A stretch of DNA of 62,000 nt. Source: Acanthaster planci. Taxonomy: Eukaryota > Echinodermata > Asteroidea > Valvatida > Acanthasteridae. A program made the translations under genes and the position numbers. The stretch lies in assembly GCF_001949145.1 (NCBI RefSeq), contig NW_019091590.1, positions 1 through 62,000 on the forward strand, written 5' to 3'. This document shows positions 23,170 through 34,720 of the stretch, in pieces (positions within the stretch are counted from its first letter, which is position 1; each line of letters opens with the position of its first letter). The notes below the pieces were generated by a model. That model was not told the DNA's origin. It was given only the letters and a program-made list of their open reading frames with translations, and ran no database searches.

Positions 23170-24135
23170 GTGAGGTCAAAAGAGTGCTTGTGTCAATCAT
23201 TTTAAAGAATAATTCACTTAACTGTTCATTCTTAATAGTGTATGTTGCAAACAGCTTTTATGAGTCCATTTCGTGCATAAAAGATACCAATTTGAAAGGC
23301 AATGGGTCGTCCTTTTCCTTGTAAGTATAGGTTCTGGTACATTTTCAAACTTCTTGTCGTTTAAATGCATAATTGCTTTTAACTTCAAATTCATCTCGAG
23401 AAGACTGGAAGGCGTCAATGCTGCTTTTCACTTACAGATATATCAAGAATTAGATATGTTATCTTTATCAGATATTTATTGTCTGTCCAGACTCCCGCCC
23501 ACACACACACACACGCACTAAACTGAGGGACGTTTTGCGTGTTTGGGAACGTTAATAGCATCTTCAAATTGCGTCTGAATTCTCGATTTGCAATTAAATT
23601 TCCCCATGTTCATTTTAAGGCATATGAAGAAAAATAAATGTACTAATTATCGAGACTTGGATTAATTGTTAAATTAATTGTTAAATTGTTTTGTAAAAAA
23701 ATCATATAAAGGGCTGGTAAACACTCAAGCCGCACCTTAAAATAGGATCCCTAAGATATGTCGCTGCTAGATTTTTCGTGATTAAGAACGACAACACATA
23801 ATTTAACAAAGTTTGTTAGCTATTTTTTTTTACTAAAAAATCAACTCTTTTACATTTCTAAAAAGAATGATTCTCCGATCAATCAGATTGTTGCTACACT
23901 TGAAACTTTCCTCTCAAAAGAACAGAATTTTGATGGAATTCATTTAACATGGCGATGATACCAAATTTTTTTCATCGGCGACACAAATGCTTGGGTATGC
24001 TGATTCAATTTGACTGACAGTTTTAGATGCAAATAAAGTTAGCAAGCAATTTTTTATTGCACATTTAAACCAACGAAAGTATTGAAATATATGACATTAC
24101 AATCTTATTTGATTTATATTTAAAGCAGCAAAGCT
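23170..24135. other. Intergenic AT-rich spacer
   Basis: About 1 kb between the broken channel copy and the 3' end of the minus-strand gene. It holds a short CA/AC run near 23500 and otherwise AT-rich sequence. No exon could be supported. The right end should contain the 3'UTR of the minus-strand gene. Confidence 0.5.
24053..24058 (-). terminator. Candidate polyadenylation signal of the His/Pro-rich gene
   Basis: AATAAA on the minus strand lies about 80 bases past the stop codon at 24136. It is the first match downstream, which would give a short 3'UTR. Confidence 0.45.
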
Positions 24136-27100
24136 CTATAACTTTTCATGTCCAAATACATATTCATTCGGATTTTCGATTTGTTGGTATGCATGTGCTC
24201 CAACCTCGATACCAGCGTCTCTGCACATAGCCTCCAGGGTCTCCACGTTCGTGGAGGACAGTCTTAGGTAGCGACACATGAGGGCTTCCAACGGGTCGAA
24301 CTTGGTGGGTGCGTGACGTAGGAGGACGGGGTACTCGCGCGCAAGAAGCTCCACGGCGAGCCGCTTACGTTCTGCGGCAGTCTGTGGAGCCGGCCGACTC
24401 TGGTGATCAGGATGGCGAGGTTGATGATAGCCGAGAGCAGGGTCAGGATGGTGTGTGGACGGGGCTGGGTAGCGACTGTTGTGGCCTGGCTGCGAGGCGA
24501 TGGCTTCAAGGTCGGTCAAGATCTGATGGGTGAGCTGAGGCTGCGGATGATGGGCAGAAGCCTTCACCGAAGGGCGCCGGGGGATGTATTGGTGATGGCT
24601 GGAGCTTTGTGGGAGCATCTCGCTACGACTGGGATGGGTATCTGTCAAAGTTGAAGGTTTTCTAAATATATAAAAGAAAGACTGGAGTCTGGAGTGTGCT
24701 TGACTCCTAAAACATAGAATGGCCACAGATTTAAAAAGAGGGTTGTGTGCTAACCAAACTGTAAATGGTTCAAATTAACAGTTCTACATGAAAATTAACG
24801 CAGGAAAAGCGCTGAGTCGAGGCAGCACGGAAACTCTCTCACCAAGCCGAATGTCCTTACTCTGATAAAGACCCTTTCGACTGCTTCTTTTCTTATCAAC
24901 CCCGACGGAATAGACTGTTCCCTTCTCATCGCCAGCATGCTTGGGGTCGGGTCTTCTGCTGGGATCTACTCTTTCCGAGGACCTCTGCTGCCCCTCTGCT
25001 CCCTTCCGGCGGAGATGGCTTTGCCTCCCGAAGTTGTCCTGTCTCTTGCCCGGGTGAAGTTGCCGGCGGCGGACTGTATCGTCGACTGCGCTAGTCGCCT
25101 TAGTAGCTGGAGTCGTTGGTGACGGCGTGGCCAAAGGGTCGCCAATGAATCCGATAGATTTGGGCTTGGCTGTATGAATGGCATGGCAATTAAAGAAAAA
25201 CACATCAGCGTCTGTGCGTTTGTTTTTTTTTTTCAATACTAGACTGCTGTCATATCATTTCAAAGCTCACAGATGATAACATACTTCAATTCGCTTGTTT
25301 CCGTTTATTTCACATCAAAGCGAAACGGGCACGAAAGGCCATGTTGTATGGAGATAATGTTTTTGCTTGAGCGCAACTTCAGCCCACGCCAGAGAGAACT
25401 TGACCGACCGTGCACTGGGCTCATTTTAGTTTTAAATTCCTAAAATGCACACCCAAAATCAGCGAAAACGTACCCCCGTTTATCTTGGTTGATAACGGTT
25501 CATCGTGGGGAACGCTATCCTCTGTCGCCTTCTCGTCGCTGTGCAGTTTTCCTTTGTTTTCTTTCTCGTCGTCGGTGAGCAAGCCCGCGTTTTCCACGAC
25601 CTGAATGACTTCCTCCATACTCTGCCTTCTCCCCGGCTTCTTCTCCTTCCCGACCTCCTCGGGAGGAGCTTCTGGCCCACGCTTCTCCTCGTTGGCCTTG
25701 TCCTCGTGCCGTTGGTGAGGGGGCGCCCTGTTGGCAGCACGCCTGCCGGCCTTGCTCTCCTCGCTTGCCTGATAGTCCAGGAGGTTGATGTAGCGGGCCA
25801 GGCTGTCATAGCTCTGGATGTTGTGGATGTCGTCCGTTGGGTGCGGTGGATGCCCATGAGAAGGGTGACGGTCAGCATAGTGAGGCATTCTGCGGTTAAA
25901 GGGGTAACGAGGTCTTAATCGCATAAAGGTTTTTTAGTGCTTTAATTAATGGGTCAGTCAATCAACACTCTTCTATAGGATTTAAATATTAATAAGGAAA
26001 ATGAAACCCCAAAACTATCGACAGTTTGTACTTGCTCTTGGGTCATGATCCACCTTCAATATTTCGTCTGCTTGTTCCCTATGAGACACAATTCCTGAAA
26101 AGTGTCCGACTATGACCCTGTTTGGTAACTACTGAAGGAAACAAACCCGTGATACTCATGTGTTGGTCGTTATGAGTTGTACCACTGATTTAAAATAAAA
26201 AATCCGGACAAAACATTCATCTGTGTGAGAAAGATTTTATGTTGTCATTGATTAAGTCCCGCATAAATAATTCTTTGGTATAATCTGTAGACTATTGAGT
26301 ATTTTGTTTACCCTCTGTGATGATGCCTGTGAATCCCAAGGTGAGCAGCGTGTTCGGCAATGGAACGGCCATACCCAGCCGGCTGAACGATCGCGTTGAA
26401 CCGGGACGACTGCGACACCAGTCCGGGGATTTCCATGGACGGCTGGTAGCCTGATGTTGGGTGCCGGCGGTGAGCGGGGGGCATGGGGTAGTACTCCGGC
26501 CGGTGGTGGCGCACAAACAACTCGGGGTTGAAGTGATGACTGCTCGCCCCATTAGGAGTGAAATGAGTGCTTGTGCCTATAGATGGGAAACAACATGCTA
26601 AGTATTTGTTTAGATGACTCACAATATGAGTAATTTGTAGACAAGTTCTACAGCACAATAATGTTTACTACAGTAAATTAAATTTCATGTCACTTCCACC
26701 GTTTCCTAATGTTTTCACGGAAGGGACCTCTATATCAGACCGGGCAAAATTTTTTGGTTTTTGAGAAATTCCCATTTCTTAATAACGGTGACAATTTCAA
26801 CCAAGGAAAACCTGGATTCAACAAAAAAAGTTATCAATTATTTAAATTTATTTTAACATTTTAAAATGGTTCAAGACATTTCAGTTCAAAAAAGAGGCAC
26901 AACCAGGCCAAAAATTGTATGTAGGTTTAGATTTATTATTTAGATACTGAAACGCCCAACTTTGTGAAAAACGAAAAATAAAAGAATGGAATAAAACATT
27001 ATTCTAAATTCAGTCTTACATTCATCGCCGTACAACGTGGACCTACTTTTCAAGAGGCACACTTGGACCTAAATAGGGTGCAATAAGTTTTCATATTTCT

Positions 27101-28975
27101 TCGACCAGACCGTCTTTGACTCCCTGTTATGTCAAGTGGCACCATGGAGGCCCAAGTATCAGGTGTCTGGATCAGTGCCCTAATTTACTGTGTTATTACC
27201 CTTTTTGCCCAGGATCAGGGCAGTGTGGGGTCCGTGCTCTTACAGCACTTAGCTGGACCATTGGGTACATGTACATGGTAAAGGGTGTCGTATGGTACCG
27301 AAGGGTCCCCTTACCGTGAACCCTCTCTGGATAATGAAGGTCTGCTTCAGTCGGTACATGGTGATGGTAGCTCGTAGATGGGTGCGAGATTTCTCCAGCA
27401 TGTCCACTGTACCAGCTCCTGTCGTCATGTGCACGTTGACGATGAGCCTGGGAAGGAGGGTGGGGGTAGTGGCGGTGGTCACTGCCCCGAGGAAAGACGT
27501 TGTGCAAGGAGCCGTTGATCTTCAAGGAGAGAGTGGAGTTGGGTAAATAACCTGGGAGTATAGAGTGATGTACTTGCCGCAAAAAAAAATGTTTCGGTGG
27601 CAAGATGCAGTAACATCCGTGACTTGAAGAACTATATGAAGCAAATTAAAAGCGTTCGTCGCTGAAGCGGAAGGGAGTGGCTTCAGGACAGAGGCCGATG
27701 GGGGGGTGGTTAGGGTTTATAATTCCCCGTTCAGCCGCGAACTAAATGGAAGTACCAGTGAAATGACCGAAATTGAGTATCAAAAAAATCCTGGACAAGA
27801 ATTGTGCCGTCCATCTGTCCATCTATAGTTAAGTTTTCTTTTCGTCATTCCTAAAAGCTAGATCCGCCCTGCAAGACGTGTACTCAATCATCCTGTTCCA
27901 TTTACACCACAAAAATAGCTAAAGGAAAATATTTTCTTATACACGTTTTAACAATAATTAACGGAAATTTGTTCACAACTGGTACATACTGTTAACCTAA
28001 ATTCCGCCATTTGCAACCATTCCAATACTGAGGAACATTCCTGTTCAAAATTGTTCATTGCAAAGTTCTGTACCATTAGTAACGAACACATTTTCCATAA
28101 AATTATTCTCTTGCCAAATATCAGTTGAAGACGGATACTGTAAAGGAAAAAAGGTCAGGCGACTAAACAGATTTAAAATCTACTTTCCGTTTTTTTCAAT
28201 AAATACTCACCCGTTGGATAAACCGCGTAGTGAAAATGACCTAATGACCTTGATAAGTAATTATTAAAAAATACTCAGACCGATCCCGTGACCTACCTGG
28301 TCACTGGGCAAGCTTTGCAGTCCATGGCTGGAACGCCTGGCACTATAATCTATCTCCGGGTGGCGACGCTCTTTCTCATGGTGCAGTTTCCACAGCTGTC
28401 TTATCAGGTCCTTCTCTTCTTGTCGGTAAATGCTCTCCTGGACGTGACGGGCATTGGCCAGCGATCTGTATACGGTAGTGAACGTACGTAAACGCTGAGA
28501 CTACTTTGGTAATAAACATGTCCTTGCTATGTCACAATGTCAAGGCTGTTCTCATAATTTATACACACACGCAAAGAGAAGCAACCTTTTCGGAGCCAAA
28601 ACATGCGCCGGTAATGCATATTAGTGTACCCGAAATTACAGCATTTCACATAACAAGCGGTTGTTCGTTCAACTGACGAGGTTGAACATGCTTGCGATCT
28701 TTGTAGTACGAACAACTTTCCGTATCAGGAACGCTGTCGATTGAAATCCAGTATGGACATTAAGAACCTAAGAATCCTTTTGATTTCTGTTGAAGCACCT
28801 TTAGTGGGCCACTTGGGCCTAATACACATGCATTTCTTTCGAAAGAAGATTTCGGGTTTTTTTAAACTCACTTCGTGAGAAATTTCATTTCGGCCACTTC
28901 TTTCTTGTTGTTGACGTTGACCGCATGCACAATGCTGGCATCCATAGTTGGGTCATGTTCGTTGACAGGATCCAT
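24136..28975 (-). CDS. Uncharacterised His/Pro-rich protein, seven exons, 657 aa
   Basis: Exons in transcript order: 28872-28975, 28297-28465, 27315-27519, 26312-26576, 25474-25889, 24861-25169, 24136-24641. Joined, they give 1974 bases. Every donor/acceptor phase agrees, and an in-frame TAG precedes the ATG, so the start is well supported. I do not recognise the family. Seen: a short acidic start; a charged helical segment (about residues 36-70, rich in E, K and R, possibly coiled coil); a long low-complexity region rich in His, Pro, Ser and Arg; a segment with DIHNIQSYDSLARYINLLDY followed by a K/E-rich stretch; a second basic low-complexity region; and an ordered-looking C-terminus with REYPVLLRHAP and VETLEAMCRDAGIEVGAHAY. 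No signal peptide, membrane segment or catalytic motif is visible, so it is probably intracellular and largely disordered. Exon 3 could instead start 25 codons-worth upstream at a weaker acceptor paired with another donor. No function is assigned. Confidence 0.65.
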
Positions 28976-29929
28976 CTTCACGGAGTAGTTGAGCCTACGC
29001 GTCTATTCCCAGTTACTTTCCCAAGACCCAGGTTCAATTTTGAGACCGTTAACAGGCCGGGTTTGCTGCACTTAACTCTTACATTTTAGGCCCAAACATT
29101 TCTCACGATCGTTTAACAGAAACAGCAGCTTAGCTTTTAGCTGAGTGGCTGTCAGAAATAAAATAATTATTATAATTATTTTAATATTGTATGAAATACG
29201 TAACTATGCGACTTGGTGACTGCGCGCCCTTTTTCCCGCGTCATATTTTGTGACGTTATGTAACGCCAGTTGCGTTATGCACATGCGCACCAGGAACCAT
29301 CTACAGCTGCAGCGTGACATTTTTTGAAGGAGCTAGAGCACTGGCAAAGTAGCAGTACAGAAAATTATTATTGCAACACTTTGGACTCTACTTTTGCTAT
29401 AAAGTTGTTGGTGTGGAAATTGTGAATTCCTGAACGCAAAATTTCTGGTCTGAAATCTCAGTGCTTTTAAAAATCTGTTCAAATGCGGAGTGCTCACCCT
29501 GATTCTCGTGCCTATGCGTGGGTTAATTGTACGAACGAGGGGGTTCCAACTGAATCGAGGCGAGCAACAAAGTATTTTGATAGCAGATGATGAGCCCTGG
29601 TGAGATTGGGTACTTAGGAGCGTGTAAAGGGCCTCTCTTATCGTTCGTGTGACCAGTCAGGGGCAAGCCCTAAGTTCAGTGCCTTTTCTGGCTCGACACA
29701 AGTTCAGTGCTACATTTGAGTTACTATGCACATCCATAATTATAAACCAGCAGTCGCATAATGGGGCCTAAGTCACTCACGTCTCGCCACACGGCAGTCG
29801 CACATCCCAGTCACTGCAGGGAAGGAAGAGAAAAGAGGACAATTACTTACACATCAGAACAAGCAATTGCAAACAAATAAAACACGCACAGATCACAAGC
29901 AAACACGAATGAGACGCCAAAAAATAGGC

Positions 29930-30260
29930 TGATTACCTCCCAAGGTAGACAACCCGGTTGGTGTAATCTCCCCTCACTTTAAGTTCCTACGGCGGACCCG
30001 GGCTGGGTTCGATCCTCTGCTCGGTTCACGTCATAGAGCTATATATAATAGCTCTATGATCCACGTACGTGTGGATTGGGTTTTCAGCCCCTACCTGATT
30101 CCGTGGGCTTTACCCAGAGCATTCCTCCCGGGGTTTCCCCACCACTAAAAAACAGCTTCTCATTGTCTCTTCTCTACAGGTTCCTTCCAGGCTTAATTAG
30201 AGCAACATAAGGGTGCTTCTGAGGAATCCTTAGTCTCATTAGCAGAAATGATTGATATAA
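29930..30260 (+). repeat. SINE-like element
   Basis: GGGTTCGATCCTCTG at about 30007 resembles a polymerase III B box (GGTTCGANTCC). It is followed by a small hairpin (CATAGAGCTA ... TAGCTCTATG) and then a body with TACCTGATTCCGTGGGCTTT and CCTCCCGGGGTTTCCCC, typical in style of tRNA-derived SINEs in marine invertebrates. The A box is unclear and no target duplications were defined. Confidence 0.4.
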
Positions 30261-31075
30261 TAATAATTTCGTGGCCTTATACTTTATAGTAGCCGTGTTT
30301 CAGTTAGCCATACGCAGACCTTGGGAAAAATTTTTGTTCAAATTTTTCTGAGAAAACGTCTTGTGCCTATTATCACTTCTGGTACATATTATTGCACAAA
30401 ATTGCTTGTTTGACGATGAATACAGACATTCTGAGTCATTTTTTTCTTTCGTGCCGGGCGAGACTTTTTACTCAAAATCTTGATAGAAATCAAATGTCCA
30501 AAGTATTCTAAATTCACTCCGTAAAAAGGCCCCCCCCCTCCCCCAACCGAACGCTTTTCATGTTTTCGTGGTATTTGATCGCTGGGTCAACAATTTGACC
30601 AATTATAGCGAGGCTTTCATTTGACGGCGAGGGAGAAAGAAAAAGATAGGAGCCGCGTTGTAATTGGTCAAACTGCCACGATGCCGAAAGATGACCTTTC
30701 AACCTCGAGTCACTGATCCATCATCTTCAGCTGGTGGTTAATCGTAATTTCCGTGTGGGTTAAGGAAGGGTAAGTGGAATTCTCGTAAATTTCACCATCT
30801 CATTACATATCAGATAAATAACCCCCCCCCTTGAAATCTAACTATTTCAAGAAAAGGATTTATGAAATCTCTGGGTGTAATTTTCCTGACAGCAGACAGG
30901 GTCAAAACATGGTCAACATTTTCATCATTCTTCCACGGTCAAAATAAATACGACTAGGTTTATGACTTACATTAGGCTACTCACTTTAGAGCCCAGCGTT
31001 CCACTTGTGCCTGTGGCTTTTAACATCGACCGTGGCGAACCGGTACTGATATGTCAAAGCAGTGGTTAGATGGTA

Positions 31076-32900
31076 GGGGCCCAAGTACATGTACTTTCTG
31101 AACAGTAAGGTACTAGTACTCGCATACACTAGTAGTAGTACCTGACTCGATTTGGAGTCAACTCGGACCCATGCCAACTTGGACCCACGACCAACTCGGA
31201 CCCATGCCAGCTCGGACCCAATACTAACCTGGACCCACGACCAACTCGGACCCACAACCAACTCAGACCCGAAACTAACTCGGACCAACGACCAACTGGG
31301 ACCCACCCCGAGTCAACTGGGACCCAACCCCAGGAGCGTGATTAACTTGTGGAAAATTGATTTTGTCCACTTTTACATTTTAGCATTTGGTAAATGACAC
31401 TTTTGCACTGCATGCTGCCGAGATGTAACGCTCTCTTGAATAAACGTAATGCAGGGAAACAGTGGCACAGGCTTCCCAGAATTTCTCAGTTTTCGAGTTT
31501 GAACAGGCATGGTGGTTGAAAAACCGTACAGGACTAGATTTGATATCAGTGATGTCTTGAAACAAGTGATAAAGTAACCGAAAAGCGTCGTATTTTTATG
31601 GAGGCACATTTCCTTTGATGTCTTATTTGCCGCTTTTGATCTGGAATCTTAATCGGCTATTAGCTTCCAAGGTACCAGCGTGATTGACCACAAAGACTGA
31701 TTTTGTCCCCTTCCATTCTTGAAACCCTATGATCCGGGAGTTGGAGCTTGGGACAAAAAATGGGAGCAGCTTTTGGAGAGTGATTGACAGTACCAAATCA
31801 TTGACGCCCTTTCTCCGAATTTTTTTGGCACTCCATATCAACAGAAGAAATAAAATGAACTTTCACTAAACAGCCCCCAAAGTCTTTGTCGCAATAAAAA
31901 GCCACAGATAGGCCTTTTGATGTACATGTATAAAGAGATGCTGCATGCGTACAACACATACTGCAGATATACATCAATATCACGAACATTGACCTTTCAT
32001 AGTGTCTTACGGTGTTATCCCCCACCTCACTTTTCAATTTTTTTTGGCCTGGCAAGTCTTACACCTCCACCTTGCCCCATCCCCGCCCCCTCCCCCCCCC
32101 GAATACCGGCACAATTTAGGCAGATGGAGGAATTCATCCATACAGGCCTAAACTGACTGTCCAAATATGTTGGTAATTTCGAACAACACAAATCAAATCA
32201 TTTTAAAATAAAAATGTGAAATATTTCCTATTGTCTTAAACTTGGAGACAGTTTTGAAGCATCGTATGTCTGCTCGCGAGCTTATTATTAATATTTTTGA
32301 TCCCACTTTTTTTTTTACAATAAGACGTGCCATAATCATGAGGGATCATAGAATTATTTATATAAAACCCAACATAAAACCCCCACATTGCGGGCCTATT
32401 TTCGAAAGAGGCGGGCGGCTACATTCAGAGCTGAGTGCATAGTTTTACTACTATTAGGGGGGTATCTTCGGGAAAAAAAGAAAAGGTGAATAAAAAAATT
32501 CTTAAAATTTAAACAAAAAGTGATCGATCTGACCATAATTTGAATTTCCCAGCAAAAAAAATGAAGGCCAACCTCTTCGCGAGGTTCAAGAGTTGGCGCT
32601 ATTTCGGTCTACGGGCGCATATTTGGTGTAGTGCAACCATAAGACTCAGTGGGTCCGAGTTGACTCGAGGTGGGTCCGAGTTGGCGGGGGTTCCAGTTGG
32701 TGTGGGTCTGAGTTGGTTGTGGGTCCGAGATGGTCGTGGGTCCGAGTTAGTATTGGGTCCTAGTTGGCGTGGGTCCAAATTGGTCCTGGGTCCGAGTTGG
32801 CATGGGTCCGAGTTGGAATGGGTCCGAGTTGGTTTGGGTCCAAGTTGACCTGATCTCCCTGACTCGACTGTTCAGGAAGTACACTGTAGGCCTAGGGCCC
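31076..32900. mobile_element. Non-autonomous DNA element with long minisatellite-bearing terminal inverted repeats
   Basis: The left end GGGGCCCAAGTACATGTACT ... CTGAACAGT and the right end ACTGTTCAGGAAGTACA ... CCTAGGGCCC are inverted relative to each other. Just inside each end is an array of 14-17-base units: AACTCGGACCCA-type on the left (31157-31331) and its complement GGGTCCGAGTTGG on the right (32649-32853). The interior includes a copy of repeat family B (32310-32590) and no transposase-like frame. Long translated frames across the arrays are repeat artefacts. No target-site duplication was identified. Confidence 0.65.
32310..32590. repeat. Dispersed repeat family B, copy 2
   Basis: Same-orientation match to 10326-10640, nested within the element at 31076-32900. 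It shares ACAATAAGAC, GCCATAATCA and CATAGTTTTACTACT. Confidence 0.65.
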
Positions 32901-34720
32901 AAGTGTCTTACTAGTCAAAACCTTATTTAAGTTATTACCAGGCCTAATCAGCTGAACTTTTAGTTTTGGAAGTAAAAGGGTAAAAGAAGTAACAGCGTGA
33001 GGAGCTTTTAACTTAAATATTGAAATGACATGAATCTGGGATTGAAAAATAATGACAGACATGACAGATTACTTCAACAATGCACTTGCACTAAACTCTT
33101 CACCATATCCATAAACTTTCCCCAACAACTCTGTGGTACACAATTAACAAAGATGCTGCAGTGCTAATGACTAATGTTGACAAGACATAACCATGACATC
33201 CCCGTCAACTGTGTTTGTGGGGTTCGTCGTCCAGACGACAAACTCCACTGTTCGTGGGGTAAACCATGACCGTGATGACATTGTCAGCTCATGGTATATC
33301 CAGGAAAAATGGTACAAGCATGACATGTACATGTATATTAGTCATACAATCAGTGACTATTTTTCTAAGCAATGTGTATAGGGGTAATTCCAGAATTTAG
33401 GGGTCCATTTTTTTCAACGTCCCTGTCACGTCTGAAATATGATTTTGTTAGTTCAGAACACATTTTCTAATTTCCAAGAGTTACATGTATTTATTAATGC
33501 AAAACCTGTTAAACAAATAGTCATAGTTTCAAATCAATTCAGGTGATATTTCCATGTCAAGAAACAAAGGTCAGACATAACAGGGACACGAAAATGTCAC
33601 ATTTTTAGAACCCTTAATTTCTGGAATTACCTTCAGGCTATTCGGGGTCATTGTTCCCATTATACTCATTGGCGTTGTCAGGATTGGGTGTGTGTGATAC
33701 AATCAGGCGGATAGCCATTGAGGTGAGGCACTCAATCTTAGTTCAATCTCTTGGTCACGTCATACTGACAAATTGTATGCTATTTTCCTTACCCAAAAAG
33801 GTTTGGGTTTTTAAATCAAATCTTAAGTCAAGTGAAATGGCAGGATAATATGCTTTTCTTTTTGTGATCCCCAGCATGATCTGGAGAATTCTTTCAGGAG
33901 AAAAAAGTCCGGAATGGCACTAGGCCAGGGTCAGAATTTCATCTTGTGATTATGAATGACATTAGCAGTGAAAGCACAGAACCAAACCTGTACGGTTAAA
34001 GGTTTGTGGCAGTAAAATTTCTAAGCACCTCAAAAGATTAACTGTGTACGTTCATTTACCATATATACATGTACATATACATGTATGGTGATCCGACAGC
34101 AAAAGCATTACCTGAACTGATCAAATATCCATGTATGCTATTAGATCAACATGTTCATTCATAATCATAATAGCAACAAGAGGCTTACATGTACTTACAT
34201 GTAGTCCAACAAGTGATGAACATGCCACTTAGGAGAAATTTATAAGTTTAAGGCAACTTCAAATCTTTGGCTGTGGTTAACGTTGAGGAACTCCCAAAGT
34301 CGCTGACTCGAGTCATGTGACTTGGACTCGAGCCAGACTCGCTATTTTTGTGACTTGACGTGTAATTACCAGCTTTGACTTGTGACTTGACTTGGACTTG
34401 CAAAAAATGACTTGCTGCCACCTTTGGGAACTCCAGCCCTAATATTAATGTTTATACATGTGGGATTGCCATGTTCATGCTTTCTGGAGGGCCTGCCCCC
34501 CAGTAGTGGTTTAGCAGTTTTGTTCTCCCATGAATCGATACATCAAAAGGGATGATCCCTCAAGCCACACGCACATATGAAATTGTTAGTGCTTGACGTT
34601 AAACATGTTTGCTTTATCTTTAAGGCATTCATTTGTTATGTTTTTGTTTGTTTTTGGAAGGGTCCATATTCTACGCTCATCTGAATGTTGCTGTTGTGAA
34701 CCCTAGCCCCTCTGCGTACA

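Larger units (their letters stand above)
28976..34720. other. Repeat-rich intergenic region between divergent genes
   Basis: About 5.7 kb between the start of the minus-strand His/Pro-rich gene and the start of ADCK5. It should contain both promoters, but no convincing TATA or initiator could be picked. It holds a SINE-like stretch (29930-30260), a 1.8-kb element with terminal inverted repeats (31076-32900), and a run of degenerate GACTTG/GACTCGAG repeats near 34300-34420. No coding exon is supported. Confidence 0.55.

Noticed and set aside
24264-25918. Plus-strand and alternate-frame ORFs across the His/Pro-rich gene
   Set aside because: They are shadows produced by the GC-rich coding exons on the minus strand; only one frame chains with consistent splice phases.
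30986-31397. Open frames across the GGGTCCGAGTTGG arrays (also 32540-32848)
   Set aside because: Repeat units near a multiple of three keep several frames open on both strands; the peptides are simple repeats.
34300-34420. GACTTG/GACTCGAG-rich stretch considered as a regulatory array
   Set aside because: It is a degenerate simple repeat of a type common in animal genomes, with no further evidence of function.
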